Shown piece after piece: positions 1 through 5,755 of a DNA stretch of 8,990 nucleotides (its first letter is position 1; the number at the start of each line of letters is the position of its first letter). Both the position numbers and the translations under genes were made by a program. The notes beneath the pieces were generated by a model. The model had not been told where the DNA came from. It ran no database searches and saw only the letters and a program-made list of their open reading frames with translations. Source of the stretch: Dehalococcoidia bacterium (lineage in GTDB: Bacteria; Chloroflexota; Dehalococcoidia; GIF9; AB-539-J10). The stretch covers positions 1-8,990 of the forward strand of contig JAGYOV010000027.1 in NCBI GenBank assembly GCA_018399375.1, read 5' to 3'.

Positions 1-23
1 ACGATTCTCTTTGATATTTCCAT
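1..23 (-). CDS. Start of a probable NIL-domain ferredoxin, partial (runs off the left edge)
   Basis: An ATG on the minus strand at 23-21 lies 8 bases after the TAA stop of the DUF39 gene and opens a frame that reads M-E-I-S-K-R-I before the window ends. NIL-domain ferredoxins commonly begin with a short basic stretch of the type (M)xxKRIV, and they are the known genomic and functional partner of DUF39 homocysteine-synthesis proteins, where the ferredoxin is thought to supply electrons. The call rests on seven codons plus this context, so the product is inference. No strong Shine-Dalgarno sequence is visible, and translation may be coupled to the upstream gene. Confidence 0.4.
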
Positions 24-31
24 TTAGTAAG

Positions 32-1240
32 TTATTCCGTCAGGGATCTCTCTTTGAGGGCTCTGGATACTACCCCCGAATCAACCCCTGGTATTGGCGC
101 AGCTGCCTCAGCAAGTAAGAATTTGCCTTGCTGTATCCACATCTTCAGCGTGTGGGCTATTTCTATTGCCTTGGGATAGCTGGAAAGTGAAGCAGTGGGC
201 ACGCTCTTTCCCTGAATTTCTATTTTTCCACTCTTGAGCTGAGCGTAGCTCACTTCACCCAATATGTCTGATTTGCCCTGAGGGTAATCCTCGGAGAACT
301 CCAGAACAGGAGCGAATATATCGGCATCGCTTACCAGCGTATACTGTAAGATTTCTTCGGATAGTATGGGGATGGGAATGCCTATGCCCACGGTCAAAGT
401 GCAGCCATAGCCAAGCATGCTTGTTCCTAAGAGCCATTCAGGGCGCATTTGTTTCATGTCTCCAATGAGAGCAAGATTTGCTCCAGGCCTTGTGGGCACG
501 CCATTATCTCCCCTGGGGACGCTGGGGTCGTGCTGGGTGCCATGCCAGGCAACGTGTCCGATGCCTCCCCCCAGGAATATTCGAGTTCCTATGCCGATGG
601 TTTTATAGTAAGGGTCATTTAGCAGAGGAGATAGCTGTCCTGAAGTAGAGTAGTTGGCATTGCCCAAGTTCGGTTTCAGTATTCCCATGTAGGTGTAGAG
701 GGTTTTATTCGATAAGTTGGTAGCAACCTCATAATTCTGGTAGGCATTTCTTATATTGAATAAAATGGCGTTGTTGATGTCTGTAATGTTGATCCAGGTT
801 TCCAATTTCTTTCTGGGGTAGCAGTCTGTGCCATAAGCAGTGGCCTCCAACTTGATATCTTTTCCTGCTACAAGTTCCTCGATGACGTGACCGCCTCCAT
901 AATTGAATTCACCTGGATGAAATCTGTTCTTGGGATCATCCTCGGGGAGTGCAGTAGCGCCGAGGAATATATCTACGGCAGCAAGTCCTGTGTAAACGGG
1001 GACATCATTAAGTAATACCTTCCCTCCTCCAAGCTTTATCCTGGGTCTGGAATGCCCCGTATTGAGGAAAGCTCCTGAGGAACACATAGGGCTGAAAGTC
1101 CCCGTAGTCACGACATCAATTTCTTCTGCGGTTTGCCTTATGCCTCTTTCGCGGGCGATGTCAATCACCTCTTCAGCAGTTACCACAACGGCTTTACCCT
1201 GGCTGATTTTGCGATTGATTTCGGCTATAGTTCTGGTCAT
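32..1240 (-). CDS. DUF39 homocysteine biosynthesis protein (L-aspartate semialdehyde sulfurtransferase)
   Basis: This 402-residue protein belongs to the DUF39 (HcyS) family. The archaeal members, with a NIL-ferredoxin, convert L-aspartate semialdehyde and sulfide-derived sulfur into homocysteine, bypassing O-acyl-homoserine. It has three cysteines: C53 in PMCSSGAF, C140 in TDCYP and C280 in GYGCTL. The first two lie where the family carries its persulfide-forming cysteines. A glycine-rich core (IFLGGGIGHVAWHGTQH, 221-237) is also typical. The protein ends shortly after the core, so it lacks the C-terminal CBS pair found in some archaeal forms. Its ATG overlaps the thi4 stop by one base (TAATG). 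The only upstream SD-like GGAG is 14 bases away, so translation is probably coupled to thi4. A likely ferredoxin partner begins just downstream. Family assignment is firm; the reaction follows from the family. Confidence 0.9.
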   Translation of the reverse strand: MTRTIAEINRKISQGKAVVVTAEEVIDIARERGIRQTAEEIDVVTTGTFSPMCSSGAFLNTGHSRPRIKLGGGKVLLNDVPVYTGLAAVDIFLGATALPEDDPKNRFHPGEFNYGGGHVIEELVAGKDIKLEATAYGTDCYPRKKLETWINITDINNAILFNIRNAYQNYEVATNLSNKTLYTYMGILKPNLGNANYSTSGQLSPLLNDPYYKTIGIGTRIFLGGGIGHVAWHGTQHDPSVPRGDNGVPTRPGANLALIGDMKQMRPEWLLGTSMLGYGCTLTVGIGIPIPILSEEILQYTLVSDADIFAPVLEFSEDYPQGKSDILGEVSYAQLKSGKIEIQGKSVPTASLSSYPKAIEIAHTLKMWIQQGKFLLAEAAAPIPGVDSGVVSRALKERSLTE

Positions 1241-2016
1241 TATATGTTGAGTAGCTCCATCGCTAGTTGCGCAGCCCTCTTACCCGATGCAAGCATACCG
1301 CCAAAAATTGGCCCCATCCTAGGCGAACCGAAAGCTGCGTTGGCCGCCATTCCGGCAACTATTAGCCCAGGGAATACCTCTTTGGTGTTTTCTACAACGC
1401 ATTTTTCTGCTGCTTCAGCCCACATTGCTTTTTCGCCCATTGTCTTTCCTGTGGGAGTCCTTAATGTCTCCCCCATTTCCTTGGTAACCATCTGGCATAT
1501 TTCGCAGCTATGTCCTGTAGCATCTATTACCATCCCTGCTCTTATGGTTAACGGGTCGACGTGGAGATGTCCTGATGTCACAGGACTCCAGTTCAATACC
1601 AGCCCGCTTACCCTGTTATCCCCTCTGATAACTACATCTTCGATATCAAACAAGTTGAATATTTTGGCTCCTGATTTCACTACCTTAGAGCACATCGTTG
1701 AGGCTAATTCTACTGCGCTGGCAACGTAGTAGCCCTCTTGGTATTGATTGCTATCGATGCCGAACTCATCCAGAATCTCTTTGCCTTCATCTTGAACAAC
1801 TATCTTGTTGAACATCATTCCCCCGCCCCAGATGCCTCCTCCAATGCTCAAAGTTCTTTCGAAAATGGCAGTTTTTACTTTATTCCTTGCCAGGTAGTAA
1901 GCGGCACACATGCCTGCTGGCCCTGCTCCAGCTATGGCTACTTGAATCTCCATAACATCATGGAGATCTTTGGTATAGCTGTCAATTATAGCTTTGGAAA
2001 TTATTACTTCGTCCAT
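1240..2016 (-). CDS. thi4: Thi4-family thiamine thiazole synthase, sulfide-dependent (His) type
   Basis: At 258 residues this has the usual length of archaeal/anaerobic Thi4 proteins. They build the ADP-linked thiazole precursor of thiamine from NAD, glycine and sulfur. An FAD/NAD-type Rossmann motif GAGPAG sits at 30-35, followed by E53 at the end of the second strand. Next come the glycine-rich SIGGGIWGGGMMFNK stretch (57-71) and, near the C-terminus, GMAANAAFGSPRMGPIFGGM (222-241). Where yeast Thi4 has its suicidal Cys before Met-Asp-Pro, this protein reads LHVDP with H152. That is the pattern of the catalytic, free-sulfide-using enzymes of methanogens. The start is well supported: AAAGGAG at 2022-2028 is 5 bases from the ATG. 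An alternative reading as a ribose-1,5-bisphosphate isomerase of the same superfamily is less likely. The stop overlaps the start of the DUF39 gene. Confidence 0.92.
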   Translation of the reverse strand: MDEVIISKAIIDSYTKDLHDVMEIQVAIAGAGPAGMCAAYYLARNKVKTAIFERTLSIGGGIWGGGMMFNKIVVQDEGKEILDEFGIDSNQYQEGYYVASAVELASTMCSKVVKSGAKIFNLFDIEDVVIRGDNRVSGLVLNWSPVTSGHLHVDPLTIRAGMVIDATGHSCEICQMVTKEMGETLRTPTGKTMGEKAMWAEAAEKCVVENTKEVFPGLIVAGMAANAAFGSPRMGPIFGGMLASGKRAAQLAMELLNI

Positions 2017-2021
2017 TGGTA

Positions 2022-2028
2022 CTCCTTT
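2022..2028 (-). promoter_or_regulatory. Ribosome binding site of thi4
   Basis: AAAGGAG on the minus strand lies 5 bases before the ATG at 2016. It is one of the clearest Shine-Dalgarno sequences in the window and fixes the thi4 start. Confidence 0.8.
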
Positions 2029-2405
2029 CGCATGGTTTGGAATTTAAGTATACTATCTTTGTAGTGAATTTTCTAACTTGTCGGGAGGATAGTCAATTGT
2101 GGTTAATCGTGCAGATCAAGTTTCTATCTTTCATGAGGGCTTTCTCATCCACCTTTCTGAAGCGCAAATGGTGCCGTATCTGCAACTGGCTGTTATTTAT
2201 CTAAAGCACTTGGCAATAGTTTTGTATAGGAGGCTACAACAATTTCTATAGCGCATTGAAGTTATGCGTCCATTGTGTCCACGTAATGTTTATCAGGGTT
2301 ATTTTAAATTGTTGGCCGTTATAATGTATGTGTATGGGGGAGAACAATTATGTGGATATTTATGCCTTCTAGCCAGGAGATGGATGTTATCGAAGTTTGA
2401 GTTAT
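2029..2405 (-). other. Intergenic leader between fdhD and thi4
   Basis: This gap holds no convincing gene. Read on the minus strand it contains a weak promoter-like pair: TTGTTC (2342-2347) and TATAAC (2318-2323), 18 bases apart. It could give thi4 a leader of roughly 290 bases. A small hairpin, ATGAG/CTCAT with a 6-base loop, is at 2133-2148. An inverted repeat ACTATC/GATAGT lies at 2052-2057 and 2088-2093, just upstream of the thi4 ribosome binding site. The segment about 2085-2160 faintly resembles a TPP riboswitch but lacks key conserved elements. On the plus strand a TATAAT (2320-2325) and a 16-codon reading frame after a GGGGGAG (ATG 2350, stop 2398-2400) are probably chance. No T-tract terminator for fdhD is evident. 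Confidence 0.45.
2318..2347 (-). promoter_or_regulatory. Possible weak promoter for thi4
   Basis: On the minus strand TTGTTC (2347-2342) and TATAAC (2323-2318) are separated by 18 bases. The -10 matches consensus at 5 of 6 positions and the -35 at 3 of 6. It lies after the fdhD stop and in the right orientation for thi4. The sequence is AT-rich, so chance is a serious alternative. Confidence 0.22.
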
Positions 2406-3137
2406 CTATGTTTCTCTGGCGGTGATAACTCTCCAGCTATGTGAATAGATGTTCATTCTGTCTTCTCGAGCAAAGCCAATGAGAGTTATCCCTGCTGTAT
2501 CGGCCAGGCGCACGCTCAGATTAGTGGGGGCTGCCTTAGAGATAACTATGGGGATGTTTTGCCGGGCTATCTTGAAGAGTAACTCTGATGAAACTCTGGA
2601 AGTGGTGGCTATTGAGCATTCTTCTGGGAGTATGTTCCTTATTAGGCATTCACCCAGCGCTTTATCGGTAGCATTTTGTCTGCTGATGTCCTCGCTGAAT
2701 ATGATGATATCGTCTCGTTTGCATAGAGCAACGCTGTGAACGCCTCCTGTGGCTTTGAAAGTGCTGGATCGCGATATGAACTCTTTCATTAGGGAAGAAA
2801 TCTGCCTGGGGGAAATTTTTAGGTGGTTTGCTATAATGGTTCCCTGCTGTACATGAGGGGAGAGGCTTCTTTCCTGGGTAGTTTCAATGTATATTATTCC
2901 TTCTTTTTGATCAAGTTCCATTCTCTTGATTTCATCCTTGCTCTTCAGTAAACCCTGGGAGCAGAGGATGCCAACGGCCAGATATTCTATCTTGGAAGGG
3001 GAACATAGTAACTTGGCGTTAATCCTGTTGTTGAGAATAACAGTAAGGGTAATTTCTCTGGCTACGGTATCTTGAGCGTTGCTTATGTCTCCGTGGACTA
3101 TTCGTAGTATAGGCAATCTCTCTGTTTCATTCTCCAT
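2406..3137 (-). CDS. fdhD: FdhD-family sulfurtransferase homologue lacking the CxxC motif
   Basis: The 243 residues align by motif with FdhD, which passes sulfur from a cysteine desulfurase to the bis-MGD cofactor of formate dehydrogenases. Visible landmarks are DTVAREITLTVILNN (23-37), LLCSPSKIEYLAVGILCSQG (43-62, the family's cTP...eLa.GfL..EG), ATGGVHSVAL (129-138), DISRQNATDKALGE (150-163), TSRVSSELLFK (179-189), KAAPTNLSVRLA (201-212) and GITLIGFAR (216-224). The functional CGxCG loop should fall around residues 88-105, but the sequence there is ERSLSPHVQQGT. There is no cysteine between C59 and C139. The usual GRHN and SGR motifs are also altered to SRQN and TSR. The fold is therefore FdhD, but classical sulfur relay through a Cys pair cannot work as described. 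GGAG (3147-3150) is 9 bases before the ATG. No formate dehydrogenase subunit is in the window. Confidence 0.85.
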   Translation of the reverse strand: MENETERLPILRIVHGDISNAQDTVAREITLTVILNNRINAKLLCSPSKIEYLAVGILCSQGLLKSKDEIKRMELDQKEGIIYIETTQERSLSPHVQQGTIIANHLKISPRQISSLMKEFISRSSTFKATGGVHSVALCKRDDIIIFSEDISRQNATDKALGECLIRNILPEECSIATTSRVSSELLFKIARQNIPIVISKAAPTNLSVRLADTAGITLIGFAREDRMNIYSHSWRVITARET

Positions 3138-3161
3138 TCTTTTTCACTCCGCCAGACCTAT

Positions 3162-3173
3162 ACCTAGCTAGGT
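3162..3173. promoter_or_regulatory. Perfect 12-bp palindrome upstream of fdhD, possible operator
   Basis: ACCTAGCTAGGT is a perfect 12-base palindrome, 24 bases upstream of the fdhD ATG and about 50 bases downstream of the TATAAT proposed for its promoter. With no central loop it cannot form a useful RNA hairpin, so a DNA-binding site for a dimeric regulator is the more natural reading. There is only one copy, so evidence is thin. Confidence 0.25.
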
Positions 3174-3224
3174 GAAGGAAGGGGGCCACTTTAAATAAGG
3201 TTCGTATTCTCACTTATAACGTAT

Positions 3225-3230
3225 ATTATA
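3225..3230 (-). promoter_or_regulatory. Possible -10 element of the fdhD promoter
   Basis: A perfect TATAAT on the minus strand is about 88 bases upstream of the fdhD start, in an AT-rich stretch at about 3209-3240. The hexamer 17 bases further upstream (ATGATC) matches TTGACA at only 3 of 6 positions, so the -35 is poor. Confidence 0.35.
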
Positions 3231-3316
3231 TACTGTAATAAGCTTGTGATCATCGTGTTCTTACTGTGATATCCTTGCGCGTTGTTTCCTGTATGTCCAT
3301 TTAGAATGTCGTTCTT

Positions 3317-3345
3317 TTGACAGGTTCAAGAAGCAATGATATTAT
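3317..3345 (+). promoter_or_regulatory. Strong sigma70-type promoter for the plus-strand operon
   Basis: TTGACA (3317-3322) is a perfect -35 box. It is followed by an ideal 17-base spacer and TATTAT (3340-3345), which matches 5 of 6 positions of the -10. A TG at 3337-3338, one base before the -10, adds an extended -10 element. Transcription would start near 3352 and run into the DUF2344 gene after a leader of about 160 bases. This is the best promoter match in the window. Confidence 0.7.
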
Positions 3346-3364
3346 GGGCCAGCTTGAAGCCAGT

Positions 3365-3502
3365 ATGTGTGACCGGTTGTTCGCCCTAGCGGAGGTTTTG
3401 TCTGCTGGTAGAGTGGAGGAGCAGTTGGAGTTATCTCTTTCATGCGTAGTGGGTTTTTGTTTTCTTGGTCGTAAATCGTCTGACGATCTCAGTGTGAAAT
3501 AG
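3365..3502 (+). CDS. Small open frame in the leader, doubtful 45-codon gene
   Basis: An ATG at 3365 opens a frame of 45 residues, beginning M-C-D-R-L-F-A-L-A-E-V-L and ending at a TAG at 3500-3502, only 12 bases before the next gene. The first half could form an amphipathic helix (DRLFALAEVLSAGRVEEQLE), followed by a hydrophobic Cys-containing patch (CVVGFCFLG). Third-position use (GTG, TTG, GAG) is similar to neighbouring genes. Against it, no Shine-Dalgarno sequence precedes the ATG, and the earlier in-frame ATG at 3344 overlaps the -10 box. No family was recognised. It may be a leader peptide, a small protein or untranslated leader RNA. Confidence 0.2.
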   Translation: MCDRLFALAEVLSAGRVEEQLELSLSCVVGFCFLGRKSSDDLSVK

Positions 3503-3514
3503 TTCTGAGCAAAT

Positions 3515-4234
3515 GTGATGCAGCGCCTGCGCCTTAGCTTTGGTCGAGGAGAAGAGGTTAAATTTATTTCACATCTCGACATTGTGCGCTTTTGGGAGAG
3601 GGCATTGAGGCGCGCCGGGGTCCCCCTGCTATATTCTCAGGGATTTACTCCCCATCCTCGCATTGCCGTGGCAGCACCTTTGCCCGTGGGAGTAACCAGC
3701 GAGGCGGAACTGATGGATGTCTGGTTGGATCGTTGGCTACCACCGCAGTCTTTTTTGATGGGAGTAAGAGAGCAGTTGCTCCGGGGATTTAAATTGTTTG
3801 ATGTTTGGCAAGTAGGGCAAGGTCTGCCTTCACTGCAGTCCGTGGTCGCTTTTGCTGAATACCATCTTACTATGAGTGTAGAAAAGGAAGATAAGGAAAT
3901 AGAGAAGGCCATTCAAGCGCTGCTAAGAAGTGAAGAGATCCCCTGGCATCATTCTAGAGGGGGGAAAGAGAGATCTTATAATTTGCGGTCTTTGGTAGAT
4001 ACTATATGGTTGGTAGGGAGCATGGAGGGATTGGAAGAAGGGGAAAGAGATTATGCATCGCTGAGTAATGGTGAGAGTGGAATGCCGTCGTGTGGCAAGC
4101 ATGTTTTGGGGATGAGGTTGTCTTGTGGCTCAAGAGGAAATGTCCGGCCAGAAGAGGTGGCAGCTGCGTTGGGGTTCTCACAACAACCAAATTCTATTCA
4201 TCGTACGAAGTTGGTGTTGGGAAATGTGTGTTAG
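3515..4234 (+). CDS. DUF2344 / TIGR03936 radical SAM-linked protein
   Basis: The N-terminal part carries the family signature: RLRLSFGRGEEVKFISHLDI (4-23), then ALRRAG (30-35), SQGFTPHP (41-48) and PLPVGVTSEAELMD (55-68). In many bacteria this roughly 200-residue domain is fused to, or encoded next to, a B12-binding radical SAM protein (TIGR03960), often near ribosomal-protein or RNase E/G genes. Its biochemical role is unsettled. Here it stands alone at 239 residues, with no radical SAM partner in the plus-strand block. The start must be GTG 3515 or the adjacent ATG 3518, because a TGA lies in frame at 3506-3508. Only a weak GAG precedes it. The C-terminal third (about 150-239) is poorly conserved. 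It is the first recognisable gene after the strong promoter at 3317-3345. Confidence 0.8.
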   Translation: MMQRLRLSFGRGEEVKFISHLDIVRFWERALRRAGVPLLYSQGFTPHPRIAVAAPLPVGVTSEAELMDVWLDRWLPPQSFLMGVREQLLRGFKLFDVWQVGQGLPSLQSVVAFAEYHLTMSVEKEDKEIEKAIQALLRSEEIPWHHSRGGKERSYNLRSLVDTIWLVGSMEGLEEGERDYASLSNGESGMPSCGKHVLGMRLSCGSRGNVRPEEVAAALGFSQQPNSIHRTKLVLGNVC

Positions 4235-4267
4235 CCGTGAGATTATTGCAATTGGTGTTAGATTAAA

Positions 4268-5707
4268 ATGGTTCGAGGCAATAGTTCTTCTGACAAACAG
4301 GAATTGGAGAATATATTCCACCCTCGCTCGGTAGCGGTGGTGGGCGTTTCTCTGGATGAAGCTAGCTGGGGTCAGCGGTATCTATTTTCTTTGATGGAGT
4401 TTGGGTATAGAGGCGATCTTTTCCCTGTTGGTCGCCAAGGTGGTGATATTGCAGGGTTGAAGATTTATGAGAAATTTCTTGATATCCCCAGGCCTGTCGA
4501 TTATGTTATTTGTTGTCTTCCTGCTCCTCTTACTCTACAGCTTGTGAGTGACTGTGTTGATAAAGGCGTTAAGTCTGTCCAGTTCTTCACTTCGGGGTTC
4601 AGCGAGACAGGGGAAGAGGATGGAATAGCGCTAGAGAAGAAATTGCTGGAAATTGCCCGTAGAGGAGGAGTGCGCCTTATAGGGCCGAACTGTCTGGGGA
4701 TTTATCATCCTGCTCAGGGCTTGACCATTCTCAATACTGTGCCGCACATGGCTCGAAGTGGCCCAGTAGGATTTATCTTTCAAAGCGGAGGAAATTCACA
4801 GGAGTTGGTGGAAATAGGTGCCAGCAGGGGAATCCATTTTAGTAAAGGTGTAAGTTATGGTAATGCCTGTGATTTGAACGAAAGCGATTTTCTGAACTAC
4901 CTTGCAGGGGATGCTGACACCGGGATAATAGGGCTTTACATTGAGGGGGTGAAGCAGGGGAAACGCTTCTTTCGGGAATTGGAACGGGTAGCAAAGATCA
5001 AGCCGACGATGATACTTAAGGGTGGCCGTACTATATCGGGAAGTCAGGCGGCTGCTTCACATACGGGCTCTCTCGCCGGGGCCATATCGATCTGGCGGGC
5101 TATTTGCAGGCAGACGGGTGCTATGCTGGTGGATGACCTGGACGAAATGATGGATCTCATGATTGCTTTCTCTTATCTCAAACCGGTGCGTGGCAGGAGA
5201 GCGGGCATTGTAGGTGTCAGCGGTGGAAGAAGCGTACAAGCTGCCGATTCTTGTGAAAGCTACGGATTTTCCGTACCACCTTTTTCTCCTGAGGTCAGGG
5301 AAAAGTTGCTTGAGCTTACTCCAAGGGAGGGAGCGAGCATTCGCAATCCCGTTGACTCATATTTGATGTCCTGGGATCCCGTGCTTTTTTCTCAAGCGCT
5401 CAAGGTGCTGGATGGTTATGAGGGAGTGGATTTTTTGGTCGTTGATATATCTCTGGTCATTTCAGTTCTCAATAGCAGGAGAAGTGATTCGCTGGAAAAA
5501 CAGGTTGAAGCTATCGTGGATTTCAAAACGGGGAGTTCGAAACCTCTGGTAACTGTCCTATCCTTTGATGGAACTGAAGATATGTTGAAGTTAAGCGTTG
5601 AATTACAACAAAAATTGATCGCTGGAGGAGTTCCCGTTTATTCTTCGATGAAGCGCGCTGTTTGTGCTCTGGATAAATTTGTCAGCTACCATGAGGTGAA
5701 TCGTTAG
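4268..5707 (+). CDS. Alpha-type subunit of an ADP-forming acyl-CoA synthetase, stand-alone
   Basis: The 479 residues match the alpha part of NDP-forming acyl-CoA synthetases (acetate-CoA ligase, ADP-forming; succinyl-CoA synthetase superfamily). An N-terminal CoA-binding domain begins with HPRSVAVVGVS (18-28). It is followed by a ligase domain with IGPNCLGIYHP (138-148), FQSGGNS (171-177) and IIGLYIEG (220-227). SHTGSLAG (264-271) holds H265, the candidate phosphorylated histidine of ADP-forming acetyl-CoA synthetases. A further ligase domain has GVSGGRSVQAAD (316-327) and NPVD (360-363). The ATP-grasp (beta) domain needed for nucleotide use is absent from the protein and the window, so a partner must be encoded elsewhere if this is an enzyme. 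Acyl substrate unknown. It starts 33 bases after the DUF2344 stop. An in-frame TAG at 4259 confines the start to ATG 4268, which has no clear Shine-Dalgarno sequence. Confidence 0.85.
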   Translation: MVRGNSSSDKQELENIFHPRSVAVVGVSLDEASWGQRYLFSLMEFGYRGDLFPVGRQGGDIAGLKIYEKFLDIPRPVDYVICCLPAPLTLQLVSDCVDKGVKSVQFFTSGFSETGEEDGIALEKKLLEIARRGGVRLIGPNCLGIYHPAQGLTILNTVPHMARSGPVGFIFQSGGNSQELVEIGASRGIHFSKGVSYGNACDLNESDFLNYLAGDADTGIIGLYIEGVKQGKRFFRELERVAKIKPTMILKGGRTISGSQAAASHTGSLAGAISIWRAICRQTGAMLVDDLDEMMDLMIAFSYLKPVRGRRAGIVGVSGGRSVQAADSCESYGFSVPPFSPEVREKLLELTPREGASIRNPVDSYLMSWDPVLFSQALKVLDGYEGVDFLVVDISLVISVLNSRRSDSLEKQVEAIVDFKTGSSKPLVTVLSFDGTEDMLKLSVELQQKLIAGGVPVYSSMKRAVCALDKFVSYHEVNR

Positions 5708-5741
5708 ATATTTTTGAATCGTTACTTCCATGTGTGTGGGT

Positions 5742-5746
5742 AGAGG
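5742..5746 (+). promoter_or_regulatory. Ribosome binding site deciding the tilS GTG start
   Basis: AGAGG lies 9 bases before GTG 5756. This favours that GTG over the in-frame GTG at 5765. Confidence 0.5.
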
Positions 5747-5755
5747 ATAATTAGC

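Noticed and set aside
1133..1729. Long plus-strand open frame of 198 codons across the DUF39/thi4 junction
   Set aside because: It is the antisense shadow of two clear gene families on the minus strand and shows no family motif of its own.
2350..2400. Plus-strand 16-codon frame with GGGGGAG (2336-2342) at 7 bases and TATAAT at 2320-2325
   Set aside because: Tiny, with no recognisable peptide, no -35 box (GGTTAT), and antisense to the flanking genes. The TATAAT lies in AT-rich sequence and is likely chance.
3352..3460. Leader considered as 6S, SRP or a known riboswitch class (SAM, cobalamin, c-di-GMP)
   Set aside because: None of the conserved core sequences of these RNAs could be found by eye, and no GC hairpin precedes the T-rich stretch at 3452-3460.
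3301..3582. Minus-strand 93-codon frame across the intergenic region and the DUF2344 start
   Set aside because: Overlaps the strong plus-strand promoter and the conserved DUF2344 N-terminus, and has low-complexity basic composition typical of antisense frames.
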